A stretch of 64,000 nucleotides of DNA, from assembly GCF_938041645.1 (NCBI RefSeq), contig NZ_CALIST010000022.1, positions 137,498-201,497 of the forward strand, in the 5' to 3' direction. Positions 17,000 through 25,384 of the stretch are shown in pieces. This stretch comes from an uncultured Campylobacter sp. (GTDB lineage Bacteria > Campylobacterota > Campylobacteria > Campylobacterales > Campylobacteraceae). The position numbers and the translations under genes are program-made. Below the pieces are notes generated by a model. The model saw only the letters and a program-made list of their open reading frames with translations, made no database searches and was not told the DNA's origin. How positions within the stretch are numbered: the stretch's first letter is position 1; each line of letters starts with the position of its first letter.

Positions 17000-17485
17000 A
17001 CTCGCTCCTCTTTTCGAGATAAAATCTTAAAAATTATACAAAATTTGTAAGCAAAATTTACTAAAAACAGCTCAAATTTAAAAATCAAAAATAAACGTTT
17101 TTAATGCTTATAGTAATGGCACTTGAATAGTTGTAAATTTTAAGCTGCTCCGCTGTTTTTAAATTTAAAAAGTTAAATTAATTTTAAACACAATTTGCAT
17201 AAAATCCCATTTCAAAAATGTATTACGCGAGTGGCGGCGGCAAATTCAAGCATCATAACGGCGATACCAGATTAAAGTCTCTATAGCGGCGATGGACATA
17301 AAACATCGCGGCGGTGCTAGGCTAATCGTCGCGGCGCGCCGGACATAGCCCTCGCAGTGCGCCAAGCATGAAGCGTTCGTAACGGAGCTAAATTTAAAGC
17401 CCGCGTGGCGATAATCAAAGTAGCGCCCGCCGCTCATCTGCGCAGTGCAAGCAGCGAACCGCGCATTAAAATTTAAAGGGATAAA
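17000..17485. other. Gene-free gap
   Basis: No gene seen. About eight RAATTY hexamers, mostly at the left end. The minus-strand frame at 17246-17518 overlaps the start of the plus-strand gene and lacks a ribosome-binding site, so I do not call it. Confidence 0.45.
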
Positions 17486-18091
17486 ATGAATAAAGCTTTT
17501 CAAAGAGCAAAGCTGCAAGGCACACTCGGCGCGCTCTGCCTACTGGTCGGCAGCGCGGCGTATTCTATAAAAGGCGAGATCGCGTACTTGGATTCTCAAA
17601 TCTTAGTGTGGATTTTTGCCTTCACATTCCTTTACCACGCGCTTAAAAACATCCAAAATATCACGGGCCCGCAGGTCTTTATAATCTTCAAATACGCCTA
17701 TAGCATCGCGCTTGCGGCGCTGCTATATTTTTCAGCCATTTATATACTCAGAAGATGTGATTGTAGTAGGCTGAAAATATACGTGCCGTATTTGATATTT
17801 GCAGTTACGGTCGCTTGGATAATTATAAATTTTAAGTTGTACGCCGCTACCGGATGCAAGCTTTTTGCCATATATGCCGCTCTGCTAATCGCAGGCATCG
17901 GCGCAGACGTCATCTACGGCATGATGTTTAAAATACCGGCTCCCGCCGCTATAACGATGGGCGTCATAAATTGCATGGAGCTATTAAATTTAATCTTAAA
18001 TCCATTAGCGTCCGTAGTGCTGCTTCTTGCGTGGTTTAATATGAAAAACCCCGCCAAAGCAAAGGATCTATGGAGCCGGGCGGAAAGATAA
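17486..18091 (+). CDS. Hypothetical six-to-seven-helix membrane protein
   Basis: Not recognised. The 201-residue protein is strongly hydrophobic with predicted membrane segments near residues 12-30, 38-55, 65-85, 95-115, 120-142 and 160-188, alternating with short basic loops. AAAGGGATAAA precedes the ATG. Standing alone between gaps and facing away from its neighbours, it gives no functional context. Confidence 0.65.
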   Translation: MNKAFQRAKLQGTLGALCLLVGSAAYSIKGEIAYLDSQILVWIFAFTFLYHALKNIQNITGPQVFIIFKYAYSIALAALLYFSAIYILRRCDCSRLKIYVPYLIFAVTVAWIIINFKLYAATGCKLFAIYAALLIAGIGADVIYGMMFKIPAPAAITMGVINCMELLNLILNPLASVVLLLAWFNMKNPAKAKDLWSRAER

Positions 18092-18314
18092 AATTTCGAT
18101 CGCGCTTATACTCGCGCGGGGTTTAAATTTAGACCGCGCGACGGCGCTTGCAGAGATAAAATTTCACGCCTGCCCGTGCTGTTTCGTCAAAGACACGGTC
18201 GCTAAGCCCGCCCGCTTACTATCCATCTACGCGGTGCAAGCCATAAGCCATATCGGCGCAACCCTCGGCAAGATCAAGCAAATATGAAATTTAAGCAAAT
18301 GCCGCTTTATACGA

Positions 18315-18785
18315 TTATAAGGCCCCTTCGCCGCACTCGTAGCCGAAAATTTTAATCCCGGTGTCGCTCTGCTCGTAGCGTAGCGCGGGGATTTTTTGCA
18401 GTAGATTTTTTAGCTTCGCTAGATCGTTTTTTCGTCCGCCGTCGAAGGCTCGCGGCACCCATACCCACGCGATCTCGTCGTATGCGAACGAACCTACCGT
18501 AAAGCTAGCTCGCTTTGAGCCCGCCTCCCATTTGGAGGAGTTTTTGATCGCGTAGAAGTTCGGATAGAGGATTTTTTTAATGATAAAGCATTTGCAAAAT
18601 TTAAAATCCGCGAAAAACTCCGCCCACGTCGCATCCTCGGTAAAATAGCCCTTCGCGCGCAGGCGATTTTTCTCTTTGCGCAGCCTGATAGGCTCGTAAA
18701 ATCGCTGCCAAGCCTTCGCGCAGGCATCCATAAACGCGAGTATGCGGGCGAAGTAAATTTTAAAAAGCGCCTTAAAAAGCTCCAT
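18315..18785 (-). CDS. Hypothetical protein downstream of DUF4230 gene
   Basis: Not recognised. A 156-residue protein with a basic, aromatic-rich N-terminal half (FYEPIRLRKEKNRLRAKGYF) and a mixed alpha/beta second half ending IKIFGYECGEGAL. No signal peptide. It begins immediately after the stop of the DUF4230 gene (18786), so the two are almost certainly one transcript. Confidence 0.6.
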   Translation of the reverse strand: MELFKALFKIYFARILAFMDACAKAWQRFYEPIRLRKEKNRLRAKGYFTEDATWAEFFADFKFCKCFIIKKILYPNFYAIKNSSKWEAGSKRASFTVGSFAYDEIAWVWVPRAFDGGRKNDLAKLKNLLQKIPALRYEQSDTGIKIFGYECGEGAL

Positions 18786-19499
18786 CTACTTCTCGATCTG
18801 TGATTTTAGCGACTTATCGATTGCGATCTCGTTTGAGTTTATGTCGATCGTTTGAAGCGCCTTGTCCTGGAAGATAAATCCGACCTCCTTCGCGCCGAAG
18901 CTCTTGGCGATCGCCTCCAGTGTGTCGGTCGCGGATTTGTGGATCTTGCCGCCCAGATCGTTGATGATTTTTAGCGAGAGCTGCTTGACCTCGTCCTTAG
19001 CATCGTCGATGAGATGGTTTTTATCGCTCTCGTCAAAGCTCGCGCCGAATAGCCCGTTTAGCGAATCGGGCAGCAGAAACGGCAGCAGCTTGGCGTTTTT
19101 CTCGTCGTAAATTTTCATATCTTTGATCGAGTATTTGTATTTGCACGGCGGCATCTTGATCTCGTAGCGATCCTCGCCCTGCGGTAATATCGCAAAGCTG
19201 GGGCTTAGCAGGTCGTAAACGAACTCGATCTCAAACTCGAAGATGATGGCGATCTGCTTTTTCGTCATCAGCGGCGAAACGAGCGAGCCCAGCAGCCCGC
19301 TGCCTACGTTTTGCTTGCGCGTGACGATCTCTTTGGAGTAAATTTTAAAAACGCTCAGCTCGCCGATGCTTTTAAGCCGCGTGATGTCGGTGGCGATCTG
19401 CGGCTTGCTCGCCTGCTCGCCGCTTTTGCGCATCTTAAAAAACATAAAAACCAAGATGCAAAATATCACTAAATTTAGAAGAAAAGCAAAATTTTCCAA
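18786..19499 (-). CDS. Membrane-anchored DUF4230-like protein
   Basis: Function unknown. The 237-residue protein has one N-terminal membrane helix (about residues 5-20) followed by RMRKSGEQ-type basic residues. The remaining domain resembles DUF4230, with ITRLKSIGELSVFKIYSKEIVT at its start, a KKQIAIIFEFEIEFVYDL strand and a C-terminal helical stretch AKDEVKQLSLKIINDLG. Assignment to DUF4230 is from memory of the pattern. The domain would sit outside the membrane. It forms a two-gene unit with the gene after it. Confidence 0.65.
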   Translation of the reverse strand: MENFAFLLNLVIFCILVFMFFKMRKSGEQASKPQIATDITRLKSIGELSVFKIYSKEIVTRKQNVGSGLLGSLVSPLMTKKQIAIIFEFEIEFVYDLLSPSFAILPQGEDRYEIKMPPCKYKYSIKDMKIYDEKNAKLLPFLLPDSLNGLFGASFDESDKNHLIDDAKDEVKQLSLKIINDLGGKIHKSATDTLEAIAKSFGAKEVGFIFQDKALQTIDINSNEIAIDKSLKSQIEK

Positions 19500-20171
19500 A
19501 TTTCATCCTTTAAAATTTTATCGGTATTTTAGCAAAATACAGCGCCGATTTGTAGTGCAATTGAAATTTTACGATTTTTGCGACGCGAAATTTTAAAATC
19601 GCAAAAGAAATTTTAAAGAAGCGAGCCGCGATTATAAAATTTAACACGGACGTAGTCCGCCCCACCGCTAGCGTCGTCGGGGGATGGGTGGGTTTGTGGG
19701 CGAGCAGAGCAATGCGGTGCTGCGGGGTAGCGCCGCCTCTGCGAGAAGTGTGACCTCGCAATTGGGGCCCCCTTCCCGCCCCGAGAGAAATACACAAAGA
19801 GCTAAAATACTAAAATTTAACATAGTGAAATCTTTATAAATTCGAGCCCGCGTATGCGTTACACATAATCCGTAAGGGGGCGGCGCTCGGAGTTAGCGGG
19901 GCGCCCCCTTACCAACCCCCACCCGCGCGACGCTAGAAGGGCGAGCTACGCTCGCGTTATTTAAACTGCGGCTTGCGCCGCATATTTGAAATTTTAAATT
20001 CTACGTAAAATTTAAAATCACAAACGCAAAGTGTTTCGGCGCAGCGGGTATAAGCGGATGTAAATTTAAAATTTACCCGCTGCAAGCTGCAATCAGGATG
20101 CAAGCGAGTAAATTTTGCAATTTTAGGCAAATTAACGAGCGAAAATAAATTTTACAAACTCCCGCGAAATT
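19500..20171. other. Gene-free gap containing a GC-rich block
   Basis: Flanks are RAATTY-rich (about a dozen motifs), but 19640-19800 and 19865-19935 are unusually GC-rich with runs of G and C. No coding frame looks real; the two overlapping minus-strand frames here are rich in Arg, Pro and His, as random GC-rich DNA would be. Confidence 0.5.
19872..19912. repeat. 11-bp stem inverted repeat in GC-rich block
   Basis: GTAAGGGGGCG (19872-19882) is matched by its exact complement CGCCCCCTTAC (19902-19912) around a 19-base loop. No T-run follows, so it is not a classic terminator; it could be a structured RNA element or a remnant of a mobile element. Confidence 0.5.
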
Positions 20172-21383
20172 TTACAAAATCTCCCTGAAATCATACCCTG
20201 CGTTTTTGAGAGCCCAGGCGATGTCCTCTTGATGAGCCTTACCCTTGGTCTCAAGAGTGATCGTGATCTGCGCGTCGCCGTACTCGATGTTGGTCGAGAA
20301 GCGGTCGTAGTCGATCTTGACGATGTTTGCGTTGGCGCGGCGCAAAATTTCGGTAAGCCCCGTAAGTGCGCCCGGTTTATCGACAAGCGTGACATTGATC
20401 GTCATCTTGCGGTGCGATTTTATGAGGCCTTTTTCGATGATGATGTTTAGCATCTGCACGTCGATGTTGCCGCCGCTTAGGATGATGCCGATCTTTGCGC
20501 CCGCGGGGAATGCAAATTTCGCGTTCATCAGCGCCGCTACTCCCGCCGCGCCCGCGCCCTCGACGATGATTTTTTGCTGCTCGAGCAGATAGAGTATCGC
20601 GCTTGCGATCTCCTCGTCATCGACCTGCACGAACTCATCGACGCACTCAATGATCGTGCTAAGCGTGATCTCGCTCGTATCCCGCACCGCGATGCCGTCG
20701 GCGATGGTGCGGACGGATTTGGAATTTAGTGGCTTTTTCGCGACGAAGCTATCGTGCATCGCGGGCGCGCCCTTGGCGGCTACAGCGATGATTTTGATGT
20801 CCGGATTGATCTGCTTGGCGCAGCTGCAAACCCCCGTCGCAAGCCCGCCACCGCCTACGGGAACGACGATGTATTCAAGATCTGCGACCTCCTCGATCAT
20901 CTCAAGCGCGATCGTGCCTTGGCCCGCCTGGACGAACTCGTCGTTGAAGGGATGCACGAACGTCAGATTGTGCTCTTTGGCATATTCCAGTGCAAACGCA
21001 TACGCCTCGTCGAAATTATCGCCCTTTAGGATGATCTCCGCGCCCAGAGCCTTCGTGCCGCTTACCTTAAGTAGCGGCGTGGCTTCAGGCATTACGATCA
21101 CAGCATGCACGCCGAATTTTTGCGCGCTCATCGCTACGCCTTGTGCGTGGTTGCCCGCACTTGCGGCTATTACTCCATGCGCCCGCTCCTCGTCATTAAG
21201 ATGCGCGATTTTATTATAAGCGCCGCGGATCTTATACGCGCCGGTGCGCTGCAAATTCTCGCTTTTGAGATACACTTCCGCGCCGTAAAGCTTGCTGAGC
21301 TTCGGCGCCAGAGCAAAGGGCGTTTTATAGACGAAATCGTTTATGGTGCGCTTTGCTTGGATGATTTTATTTAGATCAACCAT
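20172..21383 (-). CDS. ilvA: Threonine ammonia-lyase (threonine dehydratase)
   Basis: PLP enzyme converting threonine to 2-oxobutyrate, first step of isoleucine synthesis. The 403-residue protein has the PLP-lysine segment RTGAYKIRGAYNKI near residue 50, the phosphate-binding VPVGGGGLATG near 177 and a serine/glycine ending region GIILSGGNIDV near 310. A C-terminal ACT domain (about 325-403) suggests allosteric control. It is the shorter single-ACT form seen in Campylobacter. Confidence 0.92.
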   Translation of the reverse strand: MVDLNKIIQAKRTINDFVYKTPFALAPKLSKLYGAEVYLKSENLQRTGAYKIRGAYNKIAHLNDEERAHGVIAASAGNHAQGVAMSAQKFGVHAVIVMPEATPLLKVSGTKALGAEIILKGDNFDEAYAFALEYAKEHNLTFVHPFNDEFVQAGQGTIALEMIEEVADLEYIVVPVGGGGLATGVCSCAKQINPDIKIIAVAAKGAPAMHDSFVAKKPLNSKSVRTIADGIAVRDTSEITLSTIIECVDEFVQVDDEEIASAILYLLEQQKIIVEGAGAAGVAALMNAKFAFPAGAKIGIILSGGNIDVQMLNIIIEKGLIKSHRKMTINVTLVDKPGALTGLTEILRRANANIVKIDYDRFSTNIEYGDAQITITLETKGKAHQEDIAWALKNAGYDFREIL

Positions 21384-21413
21384 CTATTTCCTTTCGTAAT
21401 TTTAAATTTTGTT

Positions 21414-21419
21414 ATTATA
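21414..21419 (-). promoter_or_regulatory. Putative -10 box of ilvA
   Basis: Minus-strand TATAAT preceded by TATG, 31 bases upstream of the ilvA ATG with AAAGGAAA as ribosome-binding sequence. Good consensus match. Confidence 0.55.
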
Positions 21420-21483
21420 CATATTTTAGGCAAAATTTTATCCCGCGCGCAGCCTAAATCCGCGACTTCGGTTTTAAGCTCAC

Positions 21484-23013
21484 CTAACTCCTGCGCCGCA
21501 ACAGCACGCCGCATTCGATATGCGCCGTATGCGCGAACTGATCGAAGATCGCAAACCTACGCACCTCATGCGTAGTGCAAAGCGAGCGTAAATTTTCAAA
21601 AAGCGTCTGCGGGTTACAGGAGATGTAGATCAAATTTTGAAAATTTTTTATGAAATCAATCACGCTAGGCTCCAACCCCGCGCGCGGCGGATCGATCAAG
21701 ACGTGCGAAAAATCGTAGCCGAAAATATCGATCCCCTTTAGCCGCTCAAACTCGCGCCTGCGCGCAAACGCGCTCATCAGCTCATCCGCGCTAAGGCGAA
21801 CGAATTGCGCGTTGCAAACGCCGTTGAGCTCGCAGTTTATGCGGGCATTCGCGATCGAGCTTTTTGAAATTTCGCTCGCCAGCACGCGGTTAAATTTAGC
21901 CGCAAGCGGGATGGTAAAGTTGCCGTGCCCGCAGTACAGCTCCAGCAGATCGCGCGCGGCGGAGTTTTCCGGGCGCACGGCATGTTTTTCGCAGCTAGAA
22001 TTTTGCGCGGCGGGCTTCTCGCAGCTAGAATTTTGCGCGCTTTGCTTTTCGCAATCTAAATTTTGTGAGGCGGAATTTTGCACGTCCAAATCCTTGCGAG
22101 CGAAATTTTTATCCGCAGAGCTCTCGTCTTTGGACGTATAGTTAAATTTCACGGAATTTTTGCCGCTAAATTCTGCACAAGCGAAATTTGCTTTAACGGA
22201 ATTTCGGCAAGCGGCGTCAAATTCGGCGGAATTTTCAGAAGCAAAATTTCGATCCGTAGAATTTCGCGGGGCGGGCTCCTCGCAGCCGTAATTTTGCGCA
22301 GCGGAATTCTCTGTTATGAAATTCTTTGCGGCGAAATTCTGTGCGGCGCACACCTCGCTCGTGCCCTCTTTGCCGAAGTCCACGCAGCTTCTCGCCCAGG
22401 CGATCATCTTTTCGTTCACGCCGCGGTTGGGCTGGATAAAGGCGTTTTCGCCGAAGCGAAATTTATAAACTCGCCCGTCCACGCAAAGCTCGTCCGTGAG
22501 GCTTAGCTCGCCGCTTAAAAGCTTCTGTCCGCGCGCGCGAGCCATGACCCTGATACCAAGCTTGTCCGCTAGTTCGCAAATCGCCTCCTGCTCGCGCTCG
22601 CCCAGGCGCTTGTGATAAAGCAGCGTCGCCAAAATCCCGCTGACGCACGAGATGAACTCGACGCCGAAGAGCTTCTCTTTTAAAGCTTCGCTACGCCTAA
22701 GCGCCTCTAGCAGCCGCGGCATTAAATTTACGATAGGAAGCGCCACTTTGGGGCATTCGTTAATTAAAATTTTCTTGCTACGTGCGCCGCCCATCGTGTA
22801 TGCAAGATCAAATGCGCTATGCCAAATATCGTGCCAGATGCCAAATTCCGCCCTGATACGATAATTTTGCGGACTTGAAGCGAAAAATTCAAACTCGCCG
22901 TCAAAAAATTCTCTGAACTTATCGCTTATCAGCTGCTTTTTGTATGAAATTTGATCCTCATAGGGCTCGACGAGCGTGCAGCTGCCGCAGCTACCGAAGC
23001 TTTCGCAATTCAT
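21484..23013 (-). CDS. trmA: tRNA (uracil-5-)-methyltransferase with large internal insertion
   Basis: SAM-dependent enzyme forming 5-methyluridine at tRNA position 54. The 509 residues are about 140 more than the usual ~365. Residues 1-215 are the normal N-terminal part (FIQPNRGVNEKMIAWA near 201-216). The normal protein resumes at DLLELYCGHGNFTIPLA (about 355-371, SAM motif), then LIDPPRAGLEPS and the catalytic-cysteine motif YISCNPQT. Between them residues about 216-353 are low-complexity, built on Asn-Ser, Asn-Phe and Ala-Gln pairs. All catalytic motifs survive and the frame is open. The start overlaps the antiporter stop by four bases. Confidence 0.9.
   Translation of the reverse strand: MNCESFGSCGSCTLVEPYEDQISYKKQLISDKFREFFDGEFEFFASSPQNYRIRAEFGIWHDIWHSAFDLAYTMGGARSKKILINECPKVALPIVNLMPRLLEALRRSEALKEKLFGVEFISCVSGILATLLYHKRLGEREQEAICELADKLGIRVMARARGQKLLSGELSLTDELCVDGRVYKFRFGENAFIQPNRGVNEKMIAWARSCVDFGKEGTSEVCAAQNFAAKNFITENSAAQNYGCEEPAPRNSTDRNFASENSAEFDAACRNSVKANFACAEFSGKNSVKFNYTSKDESSADKNFARKDLDVQNSASQNLDCEKQSAQNSSCEKPAAQNSSCEKHAVRPENSAARDLLELYCGHGNFTIPLAAKFNRVLASEISKSSIANARINCELNGVCNAQFVRLSADELMSAFARRREFERLKGIDIFGYDFSHVLIDPPRAGLEPSVIDFIKNFQNLIYISCNPQTLFENLRSLCTTHEVRRFAIFDQFAHTAHIECGVLLRRRS
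21955..22368 (-). repeat. In-frame RAATTY-rich insertion inside trmA
   Basis: Seventeen RAATTY hexamers lie between 21998 and 22339. Many starts are 15 or 30 bases apart (21998, 22028, 22058, 22073, 22103; 22184, 22199; 22229, 22244, 22259; 22319, 22334), so the unit is five codons. In protein, AQNSSCEK recurs. Edges are estimated from conserved TrmA motifs. Confidence 0.8.
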
Positions 23014-24710
23014 ACATCCACTCTTTTACCCACCGTGCGCAGTAAAAGAATGATAGCTGCGATACCCAAGATCAGACATCCCCACACGCTAAGCCCAAAG
23101 CCCGCAGGCAGGTAGCCGCAAACGATACTGATGCCGCAAACGACCAGCGCATAGGTCATCTGCGTGCTTACGTGCTCGATGTGATCGCAGCCCGCGCCCA
23201 TCGAGGAGAGGATCGTCGTATCCGAAATCGGCGAGCAGTGATCGCCGAAGATCGCTCCGGTAAGCACCGCGCTTACGTTTACGCACATAAAAACGTGAAA
23301 TTCCTCGCCGCTAAGTCCGTATTTTTGCCCCACGGCGTGAGCAAGAGGCACGGCTAAAGGTGTGACGATGCCCATAGTACCGAAGCTCGTGCCCGTTGAA
23401 AAGGAGATAAACGAACTAAGCACGAAGATCACGATCGCAAGCGCAAAGCGCGGCGTAGCGTCGCTTAGAAGCTCGACCAAGTAGCGCGAAGTGCCGAGCT
23501 CTTTGATAACCGAGCTTAGCGACCACGCAAAAAGCAGGATTATGACGGTATTTAGCATGCTTTTCCAGCCGCCAACCCAGACCTCGATCGCCTCTTTGAC
23601 GCCGTAAATTTTTTGCGCGATGCCCAAAACGACGGCGATGATCGACGAAAATAGCGCGGATTGAAACAGCACTACCGAGGCGTCCGCCGCGCTAAATGCG
23701 GTGCGGATCGATGTAAAGCTAAGAGGAGCTGCTTTGACCGCCTCCAAAGTCTCGCCCTCCAGCGAGCTGTAGCCATTGAGATAAAAGCCGATGACCGAGA
23801 GGACAATCATCGCGCCTAACGGGATTAGCGCATTTATCTTGCGAAGTACGACGCCCTCTTTGGGTACGAAAATTTGATCCTCTAAATTTTTGATTTTAAA
23901 ATCCGCGGCTCCGCTCTTGCCGCCGCGAGATGCGATCTCTGCGCGATACATCGAGCCAAACTCCCTGCTCATCACGGCGGTGGCGACTACGAAAAAGATC
24001 ATGAAAATATTATAAAATCTATACGGGATCGTCTCAACAAACACGGTAAAGGCGTTTATGTTTTCTATACCGATCTGCGAGTAGGCCTCTTTGATCGCAG
24101 AAATTTCGACTCCGACCCAGGTGGAGATCACCGCGATACCGGTAATCGGCGCGGCGGTCGCGTCGATGATGAAGGCGAACTTTGCGCGCGAAATTTTAAA
24201 TTTATCCATCAGAGGCCGCATGATAGGGCCCACGATCAGCGCGTTTGCGTAATCGTCGAAAAATATCACGATACCCATCAGCCAGGTGTAAATTTGACCC
24301 AAAACGGGAGTGTCTGCGTGCTTACTAAGCCAGAGCGCAAGCGCCTTCGTACCGCCGCTTTTGGTCACCAAAGCGATGAGCCCGCCGATACACATAACCT
24401 GAAGCAAAATGCCCGCATTCCACGTATCCGCCATCGATTTTACCATGCGCGAGCACAGATCGGTAAAAGCGAAAAGTGCCGAAGCCGCGATATTTTGATC
24501 TACCATACCGATGAGAAAGGTTCCGCTTAGCACGCCCAAAAACAGCGACAAAATCACGTCTTTGGTGATAAAAGCAAGCACGATCGCCGCAACCGGCGGG
24601 ATAAGCGTCAGCACGCCGTAAAGCTCGCTGTTTCGCACGGCGGGCTCCACGTCCGCAAGCGCCAGCGCGGGCAAAAAAATCGCCGTAAAGATAAGCAAAT
24701 TTTTTAACAT
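23010..24710 (-). CDS. Na+/H+ antiporter NhaC family protein
   Basis: Inner-membrane sodium/proton (or related amino-acid/ion) antiporter. The 566-residue protein begins with a cleavable-looking hydrophobic segment and has about 11-12 membrane helices. It shows family patterns FFDDYANALIVGPIMRPL near residue 150, TAAPITGIAVISTWVG near 185, SSFISFSTGTSFGTMGIVTPLA near 437 and IFGDHCSPISDTTILSS near 490. These match the NhaC superfamily; substrate cannot be fixed from sequence. trmA follows with a four-base overlap. Confidence 0.85.
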   Translation of the reverse strand: MLKNLLIFTAIFLPALALADVEPAVRNSELYGVLTLIPPVAAIVLAFITKDVILSLFLGVLSGTFLIGMVDQNIAASALFAFTDLCSRMVKSMADTWNAGILLQVMCIGGLIALVTKSGGTKALALWLSKHADTPVLGQIYTWLMGIVIFFDDYANALIVGPIMRPLMDKFKISRAKFAFIIDATAAPITGIAVISTWVGVEISAIKEAYSQIGIENINAFTVFVETIPYRFYNIFMIFFVVATAVMSREFGSMYRAEIASRGGKSGAADFKIKNLEDQIFVPKEGVVLRKINALIPLGAMIVLSVIGFYLNGYSSLEGETLEAVKAAPLSFTSIRTAFSAADASVVLFQSALFSSIIAVVLGIAQKIYGVKEAIEVWVGGWKSMLNTVIILLFAWSLSSVIKELGTSRYLVELLSDATPRFALAIVIFVLSSFISFSTGTSFGTMGIVTPLAVPLAHAVGQKYGLSGEEFHVFMCVNVSAVLTGAIFGDHCSPISDTTILSSMGAGCDHIEHVSTQMTYALVVCGISIVCGYLPAGFGLSVWGCLILGIAAIILLLRTVGKRVDV

Positions 24711-25384
24711 TTTAATCCTTGATATGGTTGATAAAATTTTAAAATTTAACCTCCGATCGGGGGCTAAATTTTAAAATTCTGCGCGCATTGCAGCAATTAT
24801 TCATAATTCGCGTGCTTTCTTTTACGGCGATTTTTGAGCGCCTTAATCGCGCAGCAAACTCTGCTATTTTGCTGCGTTTGCAATTTTGCGAACGCATTTT
24901 TAAGCAATTTATCGCGCAGAAAAATCTCTCCGGTGCAAAATACCGCGCGCGGCGTAATCAAAAGCATTTTATAAACGCGTATTAAATTCTATTTAACATA
25001 GCAAAAGCTTCAAATCAAGGTAAAATTCCACAATGATGCAACGCTTACTTTGTCGCAAAAGCGATAAATTTCTCGCGCAAAATTTGACGAAATCCCGCTC
25101 TTGATAGCAAACCAAAATCCCTAGACAAAAATTTTATCGCGCATAAACGCACAAATATCGCCATTTTTAAAGCTCGTCTGCGCGTTTACAAAATTTCAGA
25201 GCATGCAACCTGCGCAAGCAAAGCGATAAAATTTTAAAGCGTTAAATTCTACCAACTCGCGCTCGAAAAATCCACTAAATTTATAGAATTTACAAAGCGG
25301 CAAAACTATAAATTTAAAGCTCATAAGGCTTTTGCAAACCCAAAACGACGACGAAGCGGCGAGCGACCCTTTAAATCAAGCCCG
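24711..25384. repeat. Gene-free gap rich in RAATTY
   Basis: About 15 RAATTY hexamers in 674 bases, including the doubled palindrome at 24734-24747. A 65-codon plus-strand frame (24788-24985) has no ribosome-binding site and is not called. Nothing else recognised. Confidence 0.6.

Noticed and set aside
15640..18260. Near-identical words around 15648 and 18238 (GCAGCCATAAGCCAAATC and GCAAGCCATAAGCCATATC)
   Set aside because: About 19 bases with mismatches and no matching flanks; could be chance or a shared gene relic, but not enough to call attachment sites.
19510..19797. Two overlapping minus-strand frames in the GC-rich block
   Set aside because: Arg/Pro/His/Gly-rich products typical of non-coding GC-rich DNA, with different frames equally open.
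22078..22506. 142-codon plus-strand frame opposite trmA
   Set aside because: Antisense shadow of the repeat insertion; both strands stay open because the repeat unit is 15 bases and palindromic.
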